5,788 bases of DNA from Bacteroidales bacterium UBA3824 (lineage in GTDB: Bacteria > Bacteroidota > Bacteroidia > Bacteroidales > UBA3824). The notes under the pieces are model-generated. The model made no database searches and had not been told where the DNA came from. It worked only from the letters and a program-made list of their open reading frames with translations. The stretch is from assembly GCA_002393195.1 (NCBI GenBank), contig DGIK01000065.1, forward strand, positions 1 to 5,788, read 5' to 3'. The position numbers and the translations under genes were made by a program. Of the stretch, positions 1-5,788 are shown piece after piece; position 1 is the stretch's first letter; each line of letters opens with the position of its first letter.

Positions 1-28
1 TTGAGAGGCTTGGCGGGTTCTGGTGCTG

Positions 29-59
29 CAAAAATAGATACATATTTTGGTTTCACCAA
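29..59 (-). promoter_or_regulatory. Predicted minus-strand promoter for a gene left of the window
   Basis: On the minus strand TATTTTTG (36-29) fits the Bacteroidota -7 consensus TAnnTTTG. TTGG (59-56) lies upstream with 20 bases between TTG and the -7 box, the usual -33 spacing. Transcription would start near base 22 and run out of the window. No start codon is visible in the remaining bases, so the gene it serves is unknown. The -33 box sits in the arm of a short imperfect hairpin (about 42-63). The stretch around the -7 box, GTATCTATTTTTGCA, differs at one base from the equivalent stretch of the nifH promoter, which hints at shared control but could reflect common promoter composition. Confidence 0.6.
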
Positions 60-121
60 ATATTTTTGCAACTTTTTCGTAAAATTTTCATAAATATTTG
101 ATTATCAATAAAAACAAAATC

Positions 122-150
122 ACGCCGCACAGTCTCTCACCGCACGGCGT
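122..150 (-). terminator. Intrinsic terminator of the D-K transcription unit
   Basis: On the minus-strand RNA this 29-base stretch folds into a 12-bp stem with a 5-base loop: ACGCCGUGCGGU, loop GAGAG, ACUGUGCGGCGU. Three of the pairs are G·U. It starts 38 bases past the stop codon of the NifK-like gene and is followed by a T-rich tail (GATTTTGTTTTTA in the minus direction). The G·U pairs become A·C mismatches in plus-strand RNA, so the full stem forms only for minus-strand transcripts. That matches its expected role of ending the operon before the next minus-strand promoter. Confidence 0.75.
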
Positions 151-188
151 AATTATACATTCTGCATTATGAATTATGCATTGAAAAC

Positions 189-1538
189 CTATTTTCCTCC
201 CACGCTTGCGGAGTAAATCCTCTCCAAAAACTGCAATGCACCTTTGTAGCCGATGTGAGAGCGGTTGACGATGAGAGTTTCGGACGAGGGGGTGGAAATT
301 TCAAAGAAAAGGGCGTTCTTTTGGGTTGCCAAATTCTGTTCCCACGAGGTGCCGAGGATGAGCGGTTTGCCTGCCGTAAACTCAACTGTTTCAATGAGTT
401 TCTCCACTTCGTAGCCGTCTTCTTCAAAGTCAACATCGATGCTTACGCCTTCCGAAATATTGTTTTTGAAATATTCGGTGATGGCGGGACGGAATTTCTG
501 CGGAGTGTTGTCGGTGATTACCACGCGCTTGGGGATAAGACCGATTTGGTCGGCAAGAAACTTGCTGTAAGCCAAGGCGTAAGCGGCGTCGGCTGTTACC
601 ACAAACTCGCTCGGCATTCCGTACCAATATTCGGCAAAAAATTCCGAAAAATGTTCGAGGTAATAGTAGTAGATTTCAGCCTCCGATTTGATGAAATCTT
701 CGGATTTTTGCTTGTCAATGCCCGCATAATCAACCACTTGACGGATGAATTTTGCAGTGGCTTCTTCGCCAACGGGTATTTCGGGAATGTGGAGGAAGGG
801 TTGGTTGTATTTCTTTTGGAGATGTTCGGCATTCTTGACACCAACCCACGGCGAAACCACAAGGTTGAACTGCGCCTGTGGAATCTTTTTCCACGCCGAA
901 ACTCCCGGATTTTCAGGACCAAACAAAACGTTCACCTCCAATCCTGCACCTCGGAGAATGCGTGCAAGTTCCTGATAATCACCGCGCCAATTTTGATTGT
1001 AGTATGGAGTCTCAAACCAAAGATTTACCAAGCCTTTTTGTTTTTCGCCGTTGTAATCGCCTACAAATTGGTCGATTATGGCGTTGACGACCTCCTCGTG
1101 TCCAAAAAGATTGTTACCCTTGAAACCCGCTGTGTTGGCATAGACGATTGGGTAGCCCGCCTTTTGGTACTTGCCCACGAGGTCGGGAACATTGTCGCCG
1201 ATGAGTTCGCCGGTGCAGCCCGTGAGAACCACAAAAAGGTCGCCGTCGTAGATTTTGAGGGTCGATTTGATAAGGAGGTCGAGGGTTTTGATGCCGCCAA
1301 AAACCACATCGTTTTCAGTGGCGTTTGAACTCGGCATATTGCCGCCGCCTGCCGCCACACTGCCCTGAAAACCGTTTTCAAAGGTCAGCATCGCAGTTGT
1401 TTTCAATTGGCAGCCCGGCGAACAGTTTGCGATTGGAACTGCGCCCTTGATGGCTACAACGGTGTTTGTCGCGCCCACCGCGCAGGCATATCTTACATCG
1501 GATATCACCGAAGGTTTTTTCTTTTTAATTTCAGTCAT
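189..1538 (-). CDS. NifK-like nitrogenase component 1 subunit (beta-type)
   Basis: A 449-residue protein of the nitrogenase component 1 family (NifD/K/E/N, Vnf, Anf, Nfl/Mar). It would pair with the upstream D-like subunit as the cytoplasmic reductase that accepts electrons from NifH. The P-cluster cysteine pattern is visible: Cys19 (ACAVGA), Cys43 (SPGC) and Cys108 (LTGCTGELIGD), matching NifK Cys70, Cys95 and Cys153. Cys39 is the only other cysteine. DVVFGGIKTL (77-86) is the usual family motif before the third ligand, and AGFKGNNLFGHEEVV (137-151) matches the NifK FVGSH-type segment. Residues 289-307 are unusually aromatic, then a Rossmann-type segment follows (EFVVTADAAYALA). It is shorter than typical NifK (about 520) because the N-terminal extension is missing. 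The start at 1538 is chosen because MTEIKKKKPS begins the family-like part; an ATG 14 codons upstream would lie inside an inverted repeat arm. It is probably co-transcribed with the D-like gene. NifN-like scaffold function is the alternative. Confidence 0.88.
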   Translation of the reverse strand: MTEIKKKKPSVISDVRYACAVGATNTVVAIKGAVPIANCSPGCQLKTTAMLTFENGFQGSVAAGGGNMPSSNATENDVVFGGIKTLDLLIKSTLKIYDGDLFVVLTGCTGELIGDNVPDLVGKYQKAGYPIVYANTAGFKGNNLFGHEEVVNAIIDQFVGDYNGEKQKGLVNLWFETPYYNQNWRGDYQELARILRGAGLEVNVLFGPENPGVSAWKKIPQAQFNLVVSPWVGVKNAEHLQKKYNQPFLHIPEIPVGEEATAKFIRQVVDYAGIDKQKSEDFIKSEAEIYYYYLEHFSEFFAEYWYGMPSEFVVTADAAYALAYSKFLADQIGLIPKRVVITDNTPQKFRPAITEYFKNNISEGVSIDVDFEEDGYEVEKLIETVEFTAGKPLILGTSWEQNLATQKNALFFEISTPSSETLIVNRSHIGYKGALQFLERIYSASVGGK

Positions 1539-1554
1539 TTTAGATATTTTTTTT

Positions 1555-1699
1555 AACAACGAATTAAACGAATGAAACAAATATGACTTTTACGAAATAA
1601 TTAAACAAATACATATTTAACATTATTTGTTGTATTCGTACTCCGCTTGCGGATTCGCCGTAAATTTCTATTAATTTTGAATTCGTTTAATTCGTTGTT
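1555..1699. repeat. 19-bp perfect inverted repeat flanking 107 bases between the D- and K-like genes
   Basis: The left arm AACAACGAATTAAACGAAT (1555-1573) is exactly complementary to ATTCGTTTAATTCGTTGTT (1681-1699). Each arm itself holds a doubled ATTCGTT-like unit. The 107-base interior is AT-rich except for a GC-richer island with a small hairpin, TCCGC-TT-GCGGA (1642-1653), and carries a degenerate copy of the arm (ATTAAACAAAT, near 1600-1610). There is no ORF and no clear target duplication. In minus-strand RNA the foldback would end 16 bases before the K-like start codon. It lacks the U-tract of an intrinsic terminator on the minus strand. It could be an mRNA stability or translation element, or a small MITE-like insertion. 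Confidence 0.85.
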
Positions 1700-1712
1700 T
1701 ATTAATTATTAG

Positions 1713-3275
1713 TTAATCATTTAACCTCTCCTCAATTTCTTTGAAAACGTCCTTGTCGTTGGTGAGTTTGAAGGGGTCGGTTTGGGCAAACCACCAGTCG
1801 TTGTAGGGCAGGCGGACGTGGCGTTGGAGGGTCTTGTTGAATTTGGTGCGGGCAAGCACGCCTTTGAGGATTTCACCAACGCGGAGGATGCCGTCGTAGC
1901 CAACAGGAATGTGTTCGTCGCCGAGCGCAAATGTCGGCACGCCGAGGTGTCCCGCAACCGATGCAAGTCCTGGGTGACGGATTATCAAGAAGTCGGTTTT
2001 GATACGGTTGAGGAGTTGCGGCAGTTGGAACGCACGGGTTTTGCTGACAGTGTAATGCGGTATATCTCCGTAAGTATCAACGAGTTCCTTTAATGTGTCT
2101 TGATTTTTACCTGCACCGTCGTACACGGGGTCGTGGTGAAAAACAAGTGCGCCTTCGTTTTTGATTCCGAGTTCTGCCAACACGCTTATCAATCCGTGAG
2201 CGTATGCCGAGCCGGTGAGCACCATTCCGTTTTTACCCTTGAAATATTCGCGGTATTCAGCCAATTTTGGAGCGATTCGGGCGTGTTCACTTTCTATGAA
2301 TTTTTCCACCTCTTCCTCCTTGCCAACTACCTTTGCGATAGCCCTCAACCATGCGTCAGTACCCTTGATTCCGTAAGGTTGCGGCGCGTCGATTTGCGGC
2401 ACGCCGAATTGGTCTTCGAGAGCCGCGCCCATATATCCGCCGAGAGTTTCGCAAAAAGTGGTTGTAGCCACAGCCTCCGACGCCTGACGAATCTCCTCAA
2501 ACGATGCGCAATCCAAGAGGTAGTTTACCCTCAATCCGAGCGGTTTCAATAGGTCAGTGAACCAGTCAGTCCCCCAAAGAGCGATGATGTTAATGAGGTC
2601 TTTTTGTTTTTTAACTGGGTGTTTTTCAACGATTTGGCGCAACACGCCGTGGAATGCGACATCGAATCCCGTGCTCCAATGTTTGCTGCGGAATCCCTCG
2701 CAATGAAGCGGAATGATTGGCACACCAACTTCGGGTTCCATCTCCTCGGCTACGCTGTCGATATCTTCGCCGGTAATGGCTGTGGCACAGGCCATTGCAA
2801 TAAAAATCGCTTTGGGATTGAAACGTTCTTTTGCCTCTTTGATAGCCTGACGAAGTTTTGCGCTGCCACCGAAAACCATATCTTTTTCTTGAAGGTTTGT
2901 GCTGATACAGAGCGTGTTCTGTTGAGGTTTGCCGCGACGTGCGAGACCCATGTGCATTGTGAGGTTGAATTTGGCGTCCTCACTACTGCAACCGATTGGC
3001 GCGTGGTTGATAAGCACACAGTCGGTGAGGTTGCCTATTTGACACTGCACAATTGCGTTTGAGCACATAGTTTCCTGATTGAGAGGACTTTGAAGTTCGC
3101 AAAGTCTGCACCCCTGACCTGCGCCCTTGCATCCGCCGTGCTTCTTGATGCTTCGTTCGTCGTAAGCCGACTGACGGATAAGTTCCTTAGCCGAACCGTC
3201 CCAACCGATAATTGTGCCAAGGCGCAACTCGCGGTTTTCAACGGTGGTCATATTCAAATTAATTCTGTTTGCCAT
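1713..3275 (-). CDS. NifD-like nitrogenase component 1 subunit (alpha-type), divergent active site
   Basis: A 520-residue nitrogenase component 1 family protein, about NifD length. P-cluster ligands are present: Cys71 (MCSNAIVQC), Cys96 (NHAPIGC) and Cys163 (ACATAITGEDI), equivalent to NifD Cys62, Cys88 and Cys154. QEKDMVFGG (129-137) and CEGFR (192-196) are further NifD-type motifs. Cys275, in FCETLGGYMGAALEDQFGVP, aligns without gaps with the cofactor-binding Cys275 of Azotobacter NifD. The expected cofactor histidine (His442) is not in place in the corresponding segment, LGDEHIPVGYDG (451-462), although His455 is close by. Counting from CEGFR, the catalytic Gln191 and His195 positions hold Trp200 and Phe204, and Arg96 is replaced by Asn104. 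An N-terminal cysteine group, Cys49-x6-Cys56-x2-Cys59, resembles the one seen in NifE. These changes argue against N2 reduction and for a nitrogenase-like reductase or NifE-like scaffold. It has its own promoter; the K-like gene follows after 174 bases. MANRIN is the chosen start; Met9 is possible. Confidence 0.9.
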   Translation of the reverse strand: MANRINLNMTTVENRELRLGTIIGWDGSAKELIRQSAYDERSIKKHGGCKGAGQGCRLCELQSPLNQETMCSNAIVQCQIGNLTDCVLINHAPIGCSSEDAKFNLTMHMGLARRGKPQQNTLCISTNLQEKDMVFGGSAKLRQAIKEAKERFNPKAIFIAMACATAITGEDIDSVAEEMEPEVGVPIIPLHCEGFRSKHWSTGFDVAFHGVLRQIVEKHPVKKQKDLINIIALWGTDWFTDLLKPLGLRVNYLLDCASFEEIRQASEAVATTTFCETLGGYMGAALEDQFGVPQIDAPQPYGIKGTDAWLRAIAKVVGKEEEVEKFIESEHARIAPKLAEYREYFKGKNGMVLTGSAYAHGLISVLAELGIKNEGALVFHHDPVYDGAGKNQDTLKELVDTYGDIPHYTVSKTRAFQLPQLLNRIKTDFLIIRHPGLASVAGHLGVPTFALGDEHIPVGYDGILRVGEILKGVLARTKFNKTLQRHVRLPYNDWWFAQTDPFKLTNDKDVFKEIEERLND

Positions 3276-3308
3276 TATGGTATTGTTTGTTATGATTTAT
3301 TTATGGTG

Positions 3309-3339
3309 CAAAGGTAATGCGACAGAATATTTTTGCCAA
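3309..3339 (-). promoter_or_regulatory. Predicted promoter of the D-K unit
   Basis: On the minus strand TACCTTTG (3316-3309) is an exact TAnnTTTG -7 box. TTGG (3339-3336) is the -33 box, with 20 bases between TTG and the -7 box. The predicted RNA start is near 3302, giving a leader of roughly 27 bases before the ATG at 3275. Box identity, spacing and the TTGGC and TTTGCA ends match the nifH promoter, so both units probably use the housekeeping sigma factor and may respond together. Confidence 0.7.
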
Positions 3340-3366
3340 GAAAAATGAATTATTTGGAAATTTTTG

Positions 3367-3387
3367 CTAAAATTGCGATAATTTTAG
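3367..3387. promoter_or_regulatory. Dyad upstream of the D-K promoter, possible regulator site
   Basis: CTAAAATT and AATTTTAG form a perfect 8-bp inverted repeat around a 5-base spacer, GCGAT. It sits 28 bases upstream of the -33 box, a position typical for activator binding. It contains GATAATT, and a GATAAT-type word also occurs upstream of the nifH promoter. In DNA this AT-rich, chance is a real possibility. Confidence 0.3.
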
Positions 3388-3582
3388 GATTATTTATGCG
3401 GAATTAAAAGCAAAAATAATGGATAAAAGAAAAAAAGAGAAGCGAACTTTTTTGCCTTATAACAAAAATAATTTATATTTTTCAAAACAGAAATGGTACC
3501 AACTGGCAACAAGGAATTCATAAGTGAAACTCTCTACAATATAGCAATTTAACGTTGATATTATCAAAATGATGGAAAAATG

Positions 3583-3619
3583 AAAAACGCCGCACAACCC
3601 ACGATTGTGCGGCGTTTTT
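3583..3619 (-). terminator. Intrinsic terminator after the nifH-nifX unit
   Basis: AAAAACGCCGCACAA (3583-3597) and TTGTGCGGCGTTTTT (3605-3619) form a perfect 15-bp stem with a 7-base loop. It begins 22 bases past the stop codon of the NifX-like gene. A-tracts and T-tracts on both sides make it able to act in either direction, but only minus-strand transcription is expected here. The core ACGCCGCAC/GTGCGGCGT is shared with the terminator at 122-150. Confidence 0.9.
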
Positions 3620-3641
3620 TTCAAACAAACAATCTCAATCC

Positions 3642-4049
3642 TTACTCTGTTTTCAATTTAAATTTTCTGTTGTCAATTTTGTAGTAATAACCTACAATCT
3701 TTGATAGAGCTTCGTCGATTGGCAATTCAACATCAAACACCGAAATTGCCTTTGCTTCAAGTTGTTGACGGGCGTTCCTGCCGATTTTGGTGGCGACAAC
3801 AGCGCGGCAATCAGCCACCAATCCAACGGTTTCTGTCATTGAACCACCCGAACAGCCGCCGCCATTGCCACCCTGACAGCCACCTTGACAGCCTTGCTGA
3901 TTTTCGGACTTGGCAACCGTTACTTTTCGTTCTTCCAACAACTGAAAATCAAGATTTTCGGCGGAGTAAATCTTGAAACTATCCGCCCCGCCGAAATGTT
4001 GATTTACATTCAAATTGTCGGACGTTGCCACTGCAATTTTGTACGACAT
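3642..4049 (-). CDS. NifX/NafY-type iron-molybdenum cofactor-binding domain protein
   Basis: A 135-residue protein of the dinitrogenase iron-molybdenum cofactor biosynthesis family (NifX, NafY, VnfX and the NifB C-terminal domain). Members carry or protect nitrogenase-type Fe-S cofactors or their precursors in the cytoplasm. The family signature is clear at the N-terminus: KIAVATSDNLNVNQHFGGAD (4-23), with the NQHFG motif whose His18 is the usual cofactor-contacting residue. VADCRAVVATKIG (78-90) and the following helix complete the small alpha/beta fold. The loop between them is replaced by a Gly/Cys-rich stretch, CQGGCQGGNGGGC (54-66), which with Cys81 could hold a metal cluster. It starts six bases after the nifH stop codon and so must be co-transcribed with nifH, then a strong terminator follows. 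A stand-alone member with no nifB, nifE or nifN beside it is unusual. The exact role (chaperone, storage or insertion) is inferred. Confidence 0.85.
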   Translation of the reverse strand: MSYKIAVATSDNLNVNQHFGGADSFKIYSAENLDFQLLEERKVTVAKSENQQGCQGGCQGGNGGGCSGGSMTETVGLVADCRAVVATKIGRNARQQLEAKAISVFDVELPIDEALSKIVGYYYKIDNRKFKLKTE

Positions 4050-4055
4050 ATTTTG

Positions 4056-4934
<879 letters not shown>

Positions 4935-4949
4935 TTAAATTTTACGCTG

Positions 4950-4980
4950 CAAAATTAGATACGGCGGAATAATTAGCCAA
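4950..4980 (-). promoter_or_regulatory. Predicted nifH promoter
   Basis: On the minus strand TAATTTTG (4957-4950) fits the -7 consensus TAnnTTTG. TTGG (4980-4977) is the -33 box with 20 bases between TTG and the -7 box. The RNA start is expected near 4943, about 40 bases before the nifH ATG. The leader ends in an A-rich stretch (TAAAGAAA) with no Shine-Dalgarno motif. I see no sigma-54 (GG-N10-GC) promoter or NifA site, unlike proteobacterial nif genes. Confidence 0.7.
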
Positions 4981-5014
4981 GAACTTTTTAAATATTGGAT
5001 AATTAATCTAAATA

Positions 5015-5039
5015 TAATCATTATCAAAGATAATTATTA
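5015..5039. promoter_or_regulatory. Imperfect palindrome upstream of nifH, possible operator
   Basis: TAAT-C-ATTATC-AAA-GATAAT-T-ATTA is a 25-base dyad with one mismatched pair around a 3-base centre. It lies about 35 bases upstream of the nifH -33 box and about 70 bases upstream of the rpsA -33 region, so activation of nifH is the more natural reading. A regulator is not identifiable, and AT-rich composition makes chance palindromes common. Confidence 0.35.
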
Positions 5040-5105
5040 CTACAATAGCAACAACATAGACAACAATTGAGAACAAAAAACATTTTTAAAAAAAACTAAA
5101 AAAAA

Positions 5106-5139
5106 TTTTTCACCAATCCAAAAATTATTCGTAACTTTG
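5106..5139 (+). promoter_or_regulatory. Predicted rpsA promoter
   Basis: TAACTTTG (5132-5139) is an exact Bacteroidota -7 box. The -33 region is a T-run (5106-5110) at about the right distance, without a clean TTG. Transcription would begin near 5146, giving a leader of about 65 bases. The sequence just before the ATG is A/T-rich with no Shine-Dalgarno motif. Confidence 0.65.
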
Positions 5140-5211
5140 CCGCCGATACGATATTTATCTCTATAAATAAAGTCTAACACATTAATTAAAGTATTAACAA
5201 ACAAATTTTAA

Positions 5212-5788
5212 ATGACACCAAAGAAAAACAATCAGGAGTACGATGAGGAAATCGAAATCGACAACCTGAAAGCTAACAAGGCCGCTGAGGCCGACACAGA
5301 GGACAACGAGCCCATCGAAGTTGTAAAGACCAACACCAAGAGCAACGCCTCTACAATGGACTTCGACTGGGACAACGTTTCCAACAAGAAGGGCACAAAC
5401 TACTCCGCTGACGAGCGCCAGGCCCTCGAAGCAAAGTATGACACCACCCTCTCCACCATCGCTGCAAACCAGGTGGTAGAAGGCAAGGTAATCGCTAAAA
5501 ACAGCCGTGAGGTTGTTGTAAGCGTAGGTTACAAGTCGGAAGGCGTAATTCCTATGAACGAGTTCCGCTACAATCCCGACATCCAGGTAGGCGACACCGT
5601 AGAAGTATTCGTGGAAAACCAGGAGGACAAGAACGGTTCGCTCGTACTCTCTCACAAGAAGGCTCGCTCTCTCAAGTCTTGGGATCGCGTCAACGAAGCA
5701 CTCGCCAACAACGAGATTATCAAAGGTTACATCAAATGCCGTACAAAGGGCGGCATGATTGTGGACGTATTCGGCATCGAGGCATTCC
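5212..5788 (+). CDS. rpsA: 30S ribosomal protein S1, N-terminal part (runs off the window)
   Basis: The first 192 residues of S1, the large RNA-binding protein of the small ribosomal subunit that helps mRNA bind and start translation. An acidic, low-complexity leader covers residues 1-60 (MTPKKNNQEYDEEIEIDN), typical of Bacteroidales S1. The first S1 OB-fold domain follows at about 86-151 (VVEGKVIAKNSREVVV, KSEGVIPMNEF, LVLSHKKAR). The second begins near 168 (EIIKGYIKCRTKGGMIVDVFG) and is cut by the window end. The ATG at 5212 is chosen because it opens the acidic leader just after an AT-rich untranslated region. Codons are strongly biased to C-ending forms (AAC, GAC, ATC), as expected for a highly expressed gene. 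It is transcribed away from nifH and is functionally unrelated, serving here as a lineage marker. Confidence 0.95.
   Translation, partial: MTPKKNNQEYDEEIEIDNLKANKAAEADTEDNEPIEVVKTNTKSNASTMDFDWDNVSNKKGTNYSADERQALEAKYDTTLSTIAANQVVEGKVIAKNSREVVVSVGYKSEGVIPMNEFRYNPDIQVGDTVEVFVENQEDKNGSLVLSHKKARSLKSWDRVNEALANNEIIKGYIKCRTKGGMIVDVFGIEAF

Larger units (their letters stand above)
3276..3641. other. 366-base intergenic region between the H-X and D-K units
   Basis: This gene-free stretch holds, from left to right, the leader and promoter of the D-like gene, a dyad upstream of it, about 190 bases of AT-rich DNA in which I see no convincing gene, and the terminator of the nifH-nifX unit. A 13-base palindrome TTGATATTATCAA lies at 3555-3567. 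Its layout shows that the module is transcribed as two units and not as one nifH-X-D-K operon. Confidence 0.8.

Noticed and set aside
1..93. Plus-strand open frame from base 1 to a stop at 91-93, possible end of an upstream gene.
   Set aside because: It is only 30 codons, its second half is extremely AT-rich, and it overlaps a well-formed minus-strand promoter.
98..108. TTGATTATCAA as a possible FNR/CRP-type site.
   Set aside because: The half-site spacing (1 base) does not match the FNR box TTGAT-N4-ATCAA, and similar short palindromes occur by chance in such sequence.
163..180. TGCATTATGAATTATGCA, palindrome-like and with a 7-base tandem repeat (ATTATGA/ATTATGC).
   Set aside because: It is short and low in complexity in AT-rich DNA between a stop codon and a terminator; no function can be supported.
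255..1328. Long plus-strand ORF of 357 codons opposite the NifK-like gene.
   Set aside because: It is an antisense shadow. The minus frame has clear nitrogenase motifs and a promoter/terminator frame; the plus product has no recognisable family features.
3345..3407. Plus-strand 20-codon ORF (MNYLEIFAKIAI...) that looks like a small hydrophobic peptide.
   Set aside because: It is AT-rich and overlaps the upstream dyad of the D-K promoter. The TAnnTTTG match upstream (3328-3335) has no -33 partner, and there is no independent support for translation.
5194..5655. Minus-strand 153-codon ORF opposite rpsA.
   Set aside because: It is a mirror of the strongly C-ending rpsA codons; the plus frame is a clear ribosomal S1.

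Overview
This window most likely comes from an anaerobic Bacteroidales (phylum Bacteroidota). The right edge holds the start of a ribosomal protein S1 gene of the Bacteroidota type. Four promoters fit the Bacteroidota layout (-7 box TAnnTTTG about 20 bases from a -33 TTG-type box). No gene has a Shine-Dalgarno sequence; starts are preceded by A-rich leaders. Intergenic DNA is very AT-rich.

Layout: almost everything lies on the minus strand and forms a compact nitrogenase-like module. Read in the direction of transcription (high to low coordinates) it holds: a canonical NifH iron protein (4904-4056); six bases later a small NifX/NafY-type cofactor-binding protein with a Gly/Cys-rich loop (4049-3642); a perfect intrinsic terminator (3583-3619); a second promoter; a NifD-like subunit (3275-1713); a 174-base spacer with a 19-bp perfect inverted repeat; a NifK-like subunit (1538-189); and a terminator (122-150). 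At the left edge a further minus-strand promoter points out of the window. At the right edge, rpsA is transcribed divergently from nifH.

How the parts should work together: NifH would pass electrons with ATP hydrolysis to a DK-like heterotetramer that keeps all six P-cluster cysteines (three per subunit). The D-like subunit keeps the cofactor-ligating cysteine position. In gapless alignment with Azotobacter NifD it lacks the cofactor histidine (His442), and it has Trp and Phe where the catalytic Gln191 and His195 should be. No nifB, nifE or nifN lies in the window. The best reading is therefore a nitrogenase-like reductase (broad group IV / Nfl-Mar-like territory) with an unknown substrate, not a proven N2-fixing enzyme. 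A NifEN-like scaffold role for the D/K pair is the main alternative. Family comparisons are from memory and were not computed.
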